From assembly GCA_030692375.1 (NCBI GenBank), contig JAUYCD010000140.1, forward strand, positions 1-32,170: a DNA stretch of 32,170 bases, given 5' to 3'. The notes below the pieces were generated by a model that was not told the origin of the DNA, made no database searches, and saw nothing but the letters and a program-made list of their open reading frames with translations. Below, piece by piece: positions 22,676 to 32,144 of the stretch (position 1 is its first letter; each line of letters begins with the position of its first letter). A program made the translations under genes and the position numbers. This DNA is from Candidatus Latescibacter sp. Its GTDB lineage: Bacteria; Latescibacterota; Latescibacteria; Latescibacterales; Latescibacteraceae.

Positions 22676-22914
22676 ACGGATATGTCGTTAAGTAAGCTAA
22701 GGTGATCATCCGAAAGGTTAATCCCCCCTGCCCCCCTTATTAAGGGGGGAAAGAGAAAATTGTTACTTTTACTGTGTAAACATTTATTAGGATTTGACAG
22801 AACCCTCTCCCTATATTCCCCCCTTAATAAGGGGGGCAGGGGGGATATTTAAAGACGCAGAAGCACACAATTTCTAACATTTACTGTATTTTGCTGACTT
22901 AACGACATACCCGT
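22676..22914. mobile_element. 239-bp MITE-like element with terminal inverted repeats and 10-bp target duplication
   Basis: The ends form 22-bp inverted repeats (consensus ACGGRTATGTCGTTAAGT plus MAGC; 20 of 22 match) at 22676-22697 and 22893-22914. ATTCAGAAAT is repeated perfectly on both sides, at 22666-22675 and 22915-22924, as expected of a target-site duplication. Inside lies a perfect 31-nt inverted repeat of family A (22721-22751 and 22816-22846). No open frame fits a transposase, so it would move in trans. Removing the element and one repeat copy puts the stop codons of the two convergent flanking genes one base apart. Confidence 0.8.
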
Positions 22915-22916
22915 AT

Positions 22917-24134
22917 TCAGAAATTGATCTGGTCGTCGCTCATAACCCGCTCATCCCCGGTCAGCTCGAATACCTGTTTCATCAGCTCGACATCGTGGGG
23001 GGTCTGCTTGACATCGCGGCGGGCAAACATCCGCTTCTGGGTGGTGACCACCTGGTCAAAGCCGATTTCGGTCACCTGGCCGACACTCCGGGCGTAGTTG
23101 GTGAAACAGGGCACATTGGTTGTCACCGTGCCGTAAATCATGCTGCACGCTCCGACTATCTTTCCGGTAAAGAAAGAGGTGTTGACCGCCGATTTAACGA
23201 AATCCCCGATGATTGACCCTAAGAACTGCATACCTGTTTCCACCCGCTTTCCCCGGTAGTACACCCGCACTTTTCCATAGGTGTTCTTGAGGTCGCTGGT
23301 CGAACTTCCCGCGCCGAGATTCACCCACTGGCCCACCCAGGAATGCCCGAGGAAGCCGTGGTGCTGTTTGTTCGAGTGCGATTCGATGACCGTCGCTTCC
23401 ACCTCGCCGCCGATCTTGCACCCTTCGCCGATGGAGGTTTTGTCCTTGATGGCTGAATGTTCGATAATTTTTGTTCCCTTCCCGATATGTACGGGGCCTT
23501 CGAGATAGTTGAAGTGCATGATCTTCACTCCGCTGTCGATTACCACCGGCCCCTTTTCGGTATCCACCGCCACGGTAGGAGCCATGTCCACGGTGTCCTC
23601 CAGAAATACATTCTTCTGTATCTCACGGTACCGGCCTCTCGAGATGAGGTAATCCAGGTTGGATGGGAAAATGCGGAGATGGGTTTCGACAATCTGGTGA
23701 GGCCAGTCGATGGTGCGGAACAGCTCCCGCTCGAGGGGAAGCCCCTGCTCAAGCAGGAGAGAGCCGATGGTTTGGGACGAAACATCCGGCCCGAGATTTT
23801 TTCCCGCCGGAATAAGCGCGGCGGCGACCCGGTTTCCGCTTGTGGTAATGAATGGATCATTCGAGGCGAGAAGATCGCGAATGGTCTTATTGTAGGAAAT
23901 ATCCGGCTCGATCGAGGCATTCAAGAAAAGTATGGGTGATTCGTCGGAAGGCTTGGCGTCGGGTGCGCCGTTGTTAAAAAAATGTTTGCGGCGGAGAGTA
24001 AACAAGGGGACATCGAGAGATTTCACCAGATCGAAAAGGGTAAGCGAGCCGACATGCAGCTCGTAGAGCGGCCGGAACAGCCCGACCGGGCGGAGATTGT
24101 CGCATTGATTATCCTCGAAGAGAACGATATTCAT
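22917..24134 (-). CDS. Alternative GlmU-type sugar nucleotidyltransferase/acetyltransferase-like protein
   Basis: The 405-residue protein resembles the 'alternative bacterial GlmU' group of Bacteroidota and relatives. The N-terminus has MNIVLFEDNQCDNLRPVGLF and the hallmark RPLYELHVGSLTLFD, a divergent nucleotidyltransferase-like part to about 170. Residues about 190-340 form a left-handed beta-helix of hexapeptide turns (VVIDSGVKIMHFNYLEGPVHIG, TSIGEGCKIGGEVEATVI, WVNLGAGSSTSDLKNTYG). In canonical pathways GlmU acetylates glucosamine-1-phosphate and makes UDP-GlcNAc for wall and lipid A; adjacency to glmS, 25 nt upstream, supports that role. GGGAGG lies just before the ATG. The stop codon lies in the right copy of the MITE's 10-bp target repeat. 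Confidence 0.87.
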   Translation of the reverse strand: MNIVLFEDNQCDNLRPVGLFRPLYELHVGSLTLFDLVKSLDVPLFTLRRKHFFNNGAPDAKPSDESPILFLNASIEPDISYNKTIRDLLASNDPFITTSGNRVAAALIPAGKNLGPDVSSQTIGSLLLEQGLPLERELFRTIDWPHQIVETHLRIFPSNLDYLISRGRYREIQKNVFLEDTVDMAPTVAVDTEKGPVVIDSGVKIMHFNYLEGPVHIGKGTKIIEHSAIKDKTSIGEGCKIGGEVEATVIESHSNKQHHGFLGHSWVGQWVNLGAGSSTSDLKNTYGKVRVYYRGKRVETGMQFLGSIIGDFVKSAVNTSFFTGKIVGACSMIYGTVTTNVPCFTNYARSVGQVTEIGFDQVVTTQKRMFARRDVKQTPHDVELMKQVFELTGDERVMSDDQINF

Positions 24135-24159
24135 TTAACCTCCCGGAAAAAGTCATGCT

Positions 24160-25983
24160 TTACTCCACTGTCACGCTTTTAGCCAGGTTCCTGGGGCGGT
24201 CTACATCACACCCCCGCGCCACCGCCATGTGGTAGGCCAGAAGCTGAAGCGGGATAACTCCTAGCACCGGCACCAGCGGATCCAGGGTCGCAGGAATACG
24301 AATGATGTCCTCCGCAAGGGTGTCCAGACTCGTGCAATGCTCACGGACCACTGCGATGATCCTTCCACCGCGGGCGCGGATTTCATTCACATTGGATACT
24401 ATTTTGTCAAGAATCCTGCTCTGGGCGGCAAGCACCACAACCGGCATATTTTTATCTATCAGGGCGATGGGGCCATGCTTCAATTCAGCGGCGGGGATTC
24501 CCTCGGCGTGAATATAGGATATTTCCTTGAGCTTGAGCGCACCTTCAAGAGCCAGCGGGTATTCATACAGACGGCCGATGTAGAGAAAATTGGAGAAATG
24601 GAGGTATTTCTCCGCGATGGATTTGATGGAATCGCTCAGTTTCAGGGTCTCCTCCATCTGCTCGGAGAGCTTACGGAGGGCGTCGATGAAAATGAGTCCG
24701 TCCCGGAGGGGCATGTTCCTCATGCGGCTGGCCTGAAGGGCAAGGAGGGCAAGCACTACCACCTGGCTGGTGAACGCCTTGGTTGAGGCTACCCCGATCT
24801 CCGGCCCGGCGTGCAGGAACACTCCCTGCCCGCACTCACGGGCGATGGAGCTTCCCACCGCATTCACAATTCCCATGACCGGCGTTCCGAGACGCTTGGC
24901 CTCGCGAATCCCGGCCAGTGTGTCCGCCGTCTCCCCCGACTGGCTTATGGCAATGACCAGCGCTCCCGGATCGATTGCCGGATTGGCATACCGGAATTCG
25001 GCGGCGTAGCAGACTTCGGTGGGAATCCGCGCCATGCCTTCGAACAGGTATTTCCCTATCAGTCCGGCATGCCAGCTTGTCCCGCAGGCAATGATCTTGA
25101 GGCGTTTTGCCTTGAGCAGGAGGCTCTCGTCGATGCCTCCGAGATGAATTGTGCCTTCACTCTGCCAGATACGGCCGCGCATGGCGTCGAGTACGGTCTG
25201 GGGCTGTTCGTGGATTTCCTTCTCCATGAAATGGGTGTAGCCTCCCAGCTCCACTGCTTTTAGGTCGAAGGTTATCTGCTCAATTTCCTTGACTGTGGGA
25301 GTCTCATCCAGCCGGAAACTTTCGAACCCGTCTCCCCGGAGGACTGCGCATTCGTTGTCGTCCAGGTACACCACAGAGCGGGTATAGGGGATTATTGCGG
25401 AAGGGTCGCTGGCCGCAAGGGTAAAATCCGGCCCGCGGCCGATGACCAGGGGGCTGCCCCGCTTTCCCAGGAGAATTTCACCAGGAGCGTCTCTGGAGAT
25501 GAGCGCAATGCCGTAGGTTCCCTCGAGGCTTTTCAGCGCCTCGAGAAAAGCGAGGCGCAGGTCGAGTCCGTCCTTCCGGAGCTGTTCGATAAGGTGCACG
25601 ACAACTTCTGTATCCGTTTCGCTCAGGAAGGTATGCCCGATATCCAGGAGTTTCTGTTTAAGGGGCTTGTAATTTTCGATGATGCCGTTGTGCACAAGGG
25701 CGAGCGAGTAGGAACAGTCGACATGCGGGTGAGCATTTTCCGCGGTCGGGGCGCCGTGAGTAGCCCAGCGGGTATGGGCTATGCCGCATTGAAAACAGTT
25801 TTGGGGAAAATCCTCCAGGAATTCATCGGAGATTCTACCTTCGGCCTTGTGGATAAAGAGATCATCTTCACCGCCGACAGCGATGCCCCAGGAGTCATAT
25901 CCCCTGTATTCCAGCCTGCGGATGCCGTCTACCAGAATGCCGGGTGAAATCCCTTTTCCCACATATCCAAAAATTCCGCACAT
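24160..25983 (-). CDS. glmS: Glutamine-fructose-6-phosphate aminotransferase (isomerizing)
   Basis: GlmS makes glucosamine-6-phosphate from fructose-6-phosphate and glutamine, the entry step to UDP-GlcNAc. The protein begins MCGIFGYVG, so Cys2 becomes the N-terminal nucleophile after Met removal. This fixes the start at 25983 rather than the longer frame to 26061. The glutaminase domain (RRLEYRGYDSWG, HTRWATHG, LVHNGIIENY, SETDTEVVVHLI) is followed by two SIS domains (IACGTSWHAGLIGKY, ISQSGETADTL, IGRLYEYPLALEGALKLKE, AEGIPAAELKHGPIALI) and the usual C-terminal PRNLAKSVTVE. At 607 residues the length is typical. It is 7 nt from the upstream zinc peptidase gene and 25 nt from the GlmU-like gene downstream. 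No glmS ribozyme is apparent. Confidence 0.97.
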   Translation of the reverse strand: MCGIFGYVGKGISPGILVDGIRRLEYRGYDSWGIAVGGEDDLFIHKAEGRISDEFLEDFPQNCFQCGIAHTRWATHGAPTAENAHPHVDCSYSLALVHNGIIENYKPLKQKLLDIGHTFLSETDTEVVVHLIEQLRKDGLDLRLAFLEALKSLEGTYGIALISRDAPGEILLGKRGSPLVIGRGPDFTLAASDPSAIIPYTRSVVYLDDNECAVLRGDGFESFRLDETPTVKEIEQITFDLKAVELGGYTHFMEKEIHEQPQTVLDAMRGRIWQSEGTIHLGGIDESLLLKAKRLKIIACGTSWHAGLIGKYLFEGMARIPTEVCYAAEFRYANPAIDPGALVIAISQSGETADTLAGIREAKRLGTPVMGIVNAVGSSIARECGQGVFLHAGPEIGVASTKAFTSQVVVLALLALQASRMRNMPLRDGLIFIDALRKLSEQMEETLKLSDSIKSIAEKYLHFSNFLYIGRLYEYPLALEGALKLKEISYIHAEGIPAAELKHGPIALIDKNMPVVVLAAQSRILDKIVSNVNEIRARGGRIIAVVREHCTSLDTLAEDIIRIPATLDPLVPVLGVIPLQLLAYHMAVARGCDVDRPRNLAKSVTVE

Positions 25984-25990
25984 TGGGCTG

Positions 25991-26692
25991 TCAGTTCCTT
26001 TGGTTACGAAGAATAATGAGCCGGAGAAGAGTGAGAATAGCTGTTGTTGCGGCGGCGACATAGGTCCAGGCGGCGGCTCTCAGAACAGCGCGGGCTTCGG
26101 GGATTTCATCCCTGGTAAGGTATCCGCCCTTTTCCAGCACCAAAAGCGCCCGGTTCGAGGCATTGAATTCGACCGGCAGAGTGATGAGTGTGAATCCAAC
26201 CGCCACCGAGAAAAGAATTATGCCCAGATCCAGAAGCCATTTCAAGTGGATACTTGGAGCAAACAGGGGAATGATCATACCGATCATGAAAAGCCAGATG
26301 CCGAGCTGTGAACCGGTGGCCGCGGCAGGGGCGATCGCTGTCCGAAGAACGAGCGCGGCATAGCGTTCGCCGTGCTGGATGGCATGGCCGGCTTCATGCG
26401 CGGCGATACCCAGGGCCGCAATGCTCTGCGAACCGTATACACCTTCGGAAAGGCGCAGAACCCCTGCGCTGGGGTCGTAGTGGTCGGTAAGCTCGCCGGG
26501 TATAGACTCGACAGCGACCTTGGAAAGCCCGCTGCGATCCAATATGTCCCTGGCTACCTTCGCTCCGGTGACACCGGAACGCGACCGTACCTGGCTGTAC
26601 TTTTTGTACGCCGAGGATACTTTCGCCTGCGCCCAGAGTGTGAGAATAAGCCCCGGAATCATGAAAATCATTGTGGGGTCCCAAAAGAACAT
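25991..26692 (-). CDS. Membrane zinc metallopeptidase (Zn_peptidase_2 / YugP-like)
   Basis: The 233-residue protein has an N-terminal membrane helix (MIFMIPGLILTLWAQ), then a cytoplasm- or membrane-facing domain with the catalytic HEAGH at 99-103. Two or three further hydrophobic helices follow (LGIWLFMIGMIIPLF, LLDLGIILFSVAVGFTLI, AAATTAILTLLRLIIL), with VEFNASNRAL between, a conserved stretch of the family. The substrate of this family is poorly known. GGAGG lies 7 nt before the ATG. It lies 7 nt upstream of glmS, so co-transcription is likely, although a functional link to amino-sugar synthesis is not established. Confidence 0.92.
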   Translation of the reverse strand: MFFWDPTMIFMIPGLILTLWAQAKVSSAYKKYSQVRSRSGVTGAKVARDILDRSGLSKVAVESIPGELTDHYDPSAGVLRLSEGVYGSQSIAALGIAAHEAGHAIQHGERYAALVLRTAIAPAAATGSQLGIWLFMIGMIIPLFAPSIHLKWLLDLGIILFSVAVGFTLITLPVEFNASNRALLVLEKGGYLTRDEIPEARAVLRAAAWTYVAAATTAILTLLRLIILRNQRN

Positions 26693-26789
26693 GTAACCAC
26701 CTCCATGGTTTATTGTTATACAAAAGGATATTATACATGCTGTATTAGATGATTAGGCAAGAAAAGTTTAAAACCTCCTGTTTTACTAA

Positions 26790-26899
26790 AACCTCACCCG
26801 GCCTTCGGCCACCCTCTCCTAATTAGGAGAGGGTAAAGATCAGGTCAGCAGTGAGTTACCCCCCTCTCCTGGATAGGAGAGGGGGATAGGGGGTGAGGT
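26790..26899. repeat. Composite repeat family B, second copy
   Basis: The element is bounded by AACCTCACCC (26790-26799) and GGGTGAGGT (26891-26899). It contains the small hairpin GGCC, TTC, GGCC, a perfect 24-nt palindrome at 26811-26834, and CCCCCTCTCCT/AGGAGAGGGGG (26860-26885) with a 4-nt loop. Its modules match the 18779-18923 copy read in the opposite direction. It lies downstream of fmt and upstream of the zinc peptidase gene. Confidence 0.78.
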
Positions 26900-26967
26900 A
26901 AAAAGAGTCAGAAAGATATAAAACTTTCCTTTGTTATATTATACTTTCCCGGGTCTGAAAAGTTCCG

Positions 26968-27909
26968 TCAATTGCACTCATCAGCGGTAATCAGGGCGCC
27001 TTCCGCAATCCTGTATCCTCGGACGAATGAAGCATCATCCATTACCTTTTTCCCGGGGGGCTGTACCTCCAGAAGCCGGAGCTTCCCCTTCCCGCATGAT
27101 ACTGCCAGCCCTTCACGGGGCGATGCCTTGACTGCCAGCCCCGGAGTTCCCGGAGTATCTTCATTAATTACACGGGTACGGTGGATTTTCAGGTTTCCGC
27201 CGCGCCATAGGGTGAACGCCCCGGGTTCGGGATTCATCCCCCGCACCTGGTTATGGATGCTTCGGGCATCCCTCGACCAGTCTATGAGGCCGTCCCTGCG
27301 GAACAACTTCGGCGCCGGTTTCCCCTCCCTCATTGGCTGCGGTATACGGGGGGCCATTCCTGAAGCAATAAGGTCCACCGTTCTGATCGCCAGTTCCGCG
27401 CCGATCTCCCGCATGCGGGCGCCGAGCTCGCCGGCGGTTTCGTCCTGGCCGATGGAGATTCTTTCTGTAAGGATGATGTCTCCGGTGTCGACCTGTTCAT
27501 CGATGAAAAAAGTGGTAATGCCGGTTTCGCTGTCGCCGTTTATGACCGCCCGGTTGATGGGAGCAGCCCCCCGGTAATCAGGCAAAACGGAGCCGTGGAG
27601 ATTGACCGTGCCCAGCGGAGGAATGGAGAAAACCTCACGGGGCAGGATTCGGAACGCCGCCACAAAAAAGAGGCCGGCACTGATTTCATAAAGCCGGGCG
27701 ATGAAACCGGGGTCGGCAAGCTTTACCGGTTCAAGGACCGGTATGCCCAGTTTGAGCGCCTCTGTTTTCACCGGCGTGGGAGATGGGTGAAGCCCCCTCC
27801 CGGAGCAGGCATCGCAGCGGGTTACCACTAAAGCAACCTCGTGACAGCGGGCCAGGGCACTCAGACTCGGCGCCGCGAAATCCGAAGTTCCCATGAACAC
27901 GATGCGCAT
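26968..27909 (-). CDS. fmt: Methionyl-tRNA formyltransferase
   Basis: Fmt formylates initiator Met-tRNA using 10-formyl-tetrahydrofolate. The 313-residue protein starts MRIVFMGTSDFAAPSL, the usual family start. It carries the active-site set N103 and H105 in TVNLHGSVLPDYRGAAPINR and D141 in FFIDEQVDTGDI. The C-terminal anticodon-arm-binding domain is present (GLAVKASPREGLAVSCGKG). It overlaps def by one base (TGATG), so translation is coupled, and the deformylase and formyltransferase pair is a common arrangement. It is the last gene of the tgt-yajC-def-fmt operon; a family B repeat lies beyond its end. Confidence 0.97.
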   Translation of the reverse strand: MRIVFMGTSDFAAPSLSALARCHEVALVVTRCDACSGRGLHPSPTPVKTEALKLGIPVLEPVKLADPGFIARLYEISAGLFFVAAFRILPREVFSIPPLGTVNLHGSVLPDYRGAAPINRAVINGDSETGITTFFIDEQVDTGDIILTERISIGQDETAGELGARMREIGAELAIRTVDLIASGMAPRIPQPMREGKPAPKLFRRDGLIDWSRDARSIHNQVRGMNPEPGAFTLWRGGNLKIHRTRVINEDTPGTPGLAVKASPREGLAVSCGKGKLRLLEVQPPGKKVMDDASFVRGYRIAEGALITADECN

Positions 27910-28429
27910 CAGCTATTGCCGTTTTCTTCCGCTATTTCACGGAGCGCTTTAGCCAGAAGCAATTTTCTTACAGTGCTCAGGCGGTCCACAAAAAGAATCC
28001 CGTCGAGATGGTCCATTTCATGCTGGACGATTCTCGCCACAAGGCCATCCGCATCGATTTCCCGGACCGCACCGTCCGGGTCCCGGTACTGTATACGAAC
28101 CTTCTGGGGCCTGGTCAAATCCTCATAAATTCCCGGAATTGAGAGGCATCCCTCCTCCATGACACATTCCCCTTCCTGGGAAAGGACTTCCGGGTTGATC
28201 AGGGTAAGGGTGTTTTCCACCTCTTCGCCGAACGAAAGGTCGACAATCACGATTTTCCGGAGGTCCCCCACCTGCGGCGCGGCAAGACCGAGGCCGTTCT
28301 CCTCGTACAGAGTATCGATCATGTGGTCGATAAAGTCTTTCAGCTCGGAGTCAAATACAGTCACTTCTTCCGTTTTCTTCCGCAGAACCGGGTCTCCGAA
28401 GCGGCGGACTTTTGTAGTTGGTGGAGCCA

Positions 28430-28430
<1 letters not shown>
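27909..28430 (-). CDS. def: Peptide deformylase
   Basis: Def removes the formyl group from the starting Met of new proteins. All three motifs are present in the 173-residue protein: GLGLAAPQVG ending at 55, EGCLSIPG at 93-100 with the metal-binding Cys, and QHEMDHLDG at 136-144 with the two His ligands and catalytic Glu. The N-terminal RRFGDPVLRKKTEEV is standard. It overlaps yajC upstream and fmt downstream by one base each, so all three are translationally coupled. Confidence 0.97.
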
Positions 28431-29976
<1,546 letters not shown>

Positions 29977-29994
29977 CTATTATCACAGTACTAT

Positions 29995-30023
29995 AAGATA
30001 ACGGAAAGGAAGGGAAGGGTCAA
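29995..30023 (-). promoter_or_regulatory. Sigma-70-type promoter of the tgt-yajC-def-fmt operon
   Basis: On the minus strand TTGACC (30023-30018) is followed after exactly 17 nt by TATCTT (30000-29995). The tgt start codon is about 50 nt further on. Nothing else is seen in the 132-nt gap to the next gene. Confidence 0.65.
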
Positions 30024-30075
30024 GGAGTCTTTGGGGAAAGATGAGAATGGAGCCGCGGCGTTCGCCTTAACAGTC

Positions 30076-31068
30076 TCAAACGGGTTTAAGGGAATCCCAT
30101 GGTCCTTCCTTCGGGAAGTATTTCATCGTTGTTTTCTTAAGTGTCTGAAGTGTGGTAAGTATCATCATTTCGGTTCCGGGCGCCAGTGACTGCATATGGC
30201 TCAGGTGGTTGTTCAGTTCCTCCTCCGATCGCCCATGCGTCATGGTGTACAGCTCATACGGCCAGTCGGGGTACGAACGTCTCCGGTAACAGTGGCTGAC
30301 CCACGGCATGGATGCGAATAATTCACCGAGCGTATCACAATCGTCCGTTTTCCATACATCAAGCGTGTTTGCAATGTAACCCGCCCGATGGTGGTTAAGC
30401 CGTGCGCCGAATCTCCTGATGATGCCGTATTCGACCCAATCCCTGACGGTGTCGATGATACCGTCCTCGACAGCGAAGAGCTCTTGTGCGATGTGTCTGA
30501 ACGGATACTCGACAAGAGGGAAACCGTCATGGAGACACCTGACAAGCCGTATCTCGTCATCGTTAAACGGTCGTATCATCCTGCTTTTGCGAGGGCTTGT
30601 CCGGTGAGGCGAAGTTTCTCCGAACACAGCACAGACTTTATACACCTTCAGCGCCGGCAAGTTCATAACACGCCGTACGCCGGGATACTGTTCGACCCAC
30701 GACAGCATACTGTTGACGACGGTTTCCGACTCAGCCGATATAGTGAACCACATTGCGAATGCATGGTCACGCAGGTAGTTATGAGTGATTTCGTTGATGG
30801 GAAACAGCGCAGCCGCAAACTCATCCACTTTCTCTTTATCAATCTCGACTGCGACGAGTGTACTGACATAACCAAGTAGCCGCGCTTCAAAAACAGGGCT
30901 GAATGCACGAATTATACCGTTTTGCATGAGAGTGCGGATGGATTCTATCACATCTCTTTCCGACCACCCGATACGTTCCGACAGCTGTTTATACGGGCGC
31001 TCGACGATCGGGATGTCCGACTGGATGATTGAAAGCAGTTTCTTTTCTTTTGCTGTCAGGCTCGGCAT
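30076..31068 (-). CDS. Fused siroheme decarboxylase (AhbA/AhbB or NirD/NirL type)
   Basis: The 330-residue protein is two Lrp/AsnC-like halves in tandem, each a helix-turn-helix followed by an alpha-beta domain. Half one (about 5-150) has GIIRAFSPVFEARLLGY and ITHNYLRDHAFAMWFTI. Half two (about 170-312) has GIIRRFGARLNHHRAGY and VSHCYRRRSYPDWPYELYTMTHG. These are the characteristic conserved blocks of siroheme decarboxylase, in which AhbA and AhbB, or NirD and NirL, remove two acetate carboxyl groups of siroheme to give didecarboxysiroheme. It feeds either siroheme-dependent heme synthesis or heme d1. Resemblance to Lrp regulators is structural ancestry, so it is probably not a transcription factor. 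GGAGTG lies just before the ATG. It lies 44 nt downstream of the polyferredoxin membrane gene. Confidence 0.88.
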   Translation of the reverse strand: MPSLTAKEKKLLSIIQSDIPIVERPYKQLSERIGWSERDVIESIRTLMQNGIIRAFSPVFEARLLGYVSTLVAVEIDKEKVDEFAAALFPINEITHNYLRDHAFAMWFTISAESETVVNSMLSWVEQYPGVRRVMNLPALKVYKVCAVFGETSPHRTSPRKSRMIRPFNDDEIRLVRCLHDGFPLVEYPFRHIAQELFAVEDGIIDTVRDWVEYGIIRRFGARLNHHRAGYIANTLDVWKTDDCDTLGELFASMPWVSHCYRRRSYPDWPYELYTMTHGRSEEELNNHLSHMQSLAPGTEMMILTTLQTLKKTTMKYFPKEGPWDSLKPV

Positions 31069-31112
31069 ATCACTCCAAGTTGTGTTTATACAAAGGAATT
31101 ACACGCTTTTTA

Positions 31113-32144
31113 CTAAAGCCCCCTATCCCTTTGTACCTTTCCCCTGTTGTGGTCGTATATCGGGCTGTGTATATCTCTTATCCGCATCATATATTCGTGT
31201 GCCGAAACACCATTGTGCCAGTTCCCGGTCACCATGCCTGCTCCAACAAACGAGAAATAGACAACAATAATCAGCGCCGAGAGAGTATATCCCGACAACG
31301 CCAATCCTTTTCCGGGGAGCTTCAGATCGAGTGTGTGGTCCACAGGACAGGCTTCCACACACGCCATGCAGGCCGTACACTCATCGGAACGGACACGGCG
31401 CTGGCTGTGCACCGAAATAAACGAGGGACAAGCCCCTGAGCACTTTCTGCAGTTTGTACAGGTCCCCGGATTCCTTGTGACCTTGACCGGGCTGAGGATG
31501 CTCAAAACTCCGAGCAACGCTCCGTACGGGCAGAGATACCGGCACCAGAAATTCCTGAAAAGCACCGAGAGCACGATCAATATACCGATAACAATGAAAG
31601 TCGTTCGTGAAATATCGGTAAAAAACATGAGCATTTTTACATCCGCCACGATGTTATACGGACTGTAGATAAATGCACGAAGGGCTTCTGCATCCATTGA
31701 GACAAGAATCACCCACGAGAAAAATGCGAGAATAACATACTTGAGGCTCCTGAGAATGCCATCCAGAACAAACGGCATCCCGACGTTTTTCCCAAACAGC
31801 CTTTCCCCCGATTTCCACAGGAATTCAGAAAGGAATCCGACAGGGCATATCCAACTGCAGAACGCCTTTTTGAAAAGGACAGCGATGACCAGTATGGCGA
31901 CAAAAATGACGAGACCGGCGGGATGAATGTCATTGATCTCGCCGGTGAGTACCATGTACTTGAGGCTCATCAGGCTGCTGATCGGCAGAAATGCCTCGAC
32001 AGAAGGAGGGCGTCCGAAATACCGTGTTTCACCGATGGTCTCACAGTACCGTACGAAACCGTAAAAACGGTACCCCACGATTAATACCAGAATAGTGAAA
32101 AACAACTGGACGCAGTTTCGTGTGAGCTGATACTTTTTCTTCAT
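31113..32144 (-). CDS. NapH-like membrane polyferredoxin (4Fe-4S)
   Basis: The 343-residue protein has about five membrane helices, beginning CVQLFFTILVLIVGYRFYGF. It carries the paired motifs CSWICPVGF and CRYLCPYGA typical of NapH/NosR/CcoG-like membrane iron-sulfur proteins, then two 4Fe-4S ferredoxin clusters (CTNCRKCSGACP and CTACMACVEACP) and a last helix near residue 300. It should pass electrons from the quinol pool or inner membrane to a periplasmic or cytochrome partner, perhaps one needing the heme made by the neighbouring decarboxylase; that link is inference. No strong ribosome site precedes the ATG, and the frame stays open to the window edge, so a longer N-terminus cannot be excluded. 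A minus-strand frame ending in TGA at 32141 overlaps the ATG and could be the end of another gene. Confidence 0.88.
   Translation of the reverse strand: MKKKYQLTRNCVQLFFTILVLIVGYRFYGFVRYCETIGETRYFGRPPSVEAFLPISSLMSLKYMVLTGEINDIHPAGLVIFVAILVIAVLFKKAFCSWICPVGFLSEFLWKSGERLFGKNVGMPFVLDGILRSLKYVILAFFSWVILVSMDAEALRAFIYSPYNIVADVKMLMFFTDISRTTFIVIGILIVLSVLFRNFWCRYLCPYGALLGVLSILSPVKVTRNPGTCTNCRKCSGACPSFISVHSQRRVRSDECTACMACVEACPVDHTLDLKLPGKGLALSGYTLSALIIVVYFSFVGAGMVTGNWHNGVSAHEYMMRIRDIHSPIYDHNRGKVQRDRGL

Noticed and set aside
25984-25990. glmS ribozyme upstream of glmS
   Set aside because: The gap to the upstream gene is only 7 nt, leaving no room for the ribozyme.
25984-26061. 26-residue extension of GlmS
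   Set aside because: GlmS needs Cys at position 2 as its N-terminal nucleophile, which fixes the start at MCGIFGYVG.
30076-31068. Lrp/AsnC-family transcription regulator
   Set aside because: The two-half layout and the HNYLRDHAFAMWFT and WPYELYTMTHG blocks fit siroheme decarboxylase better than a regulator.
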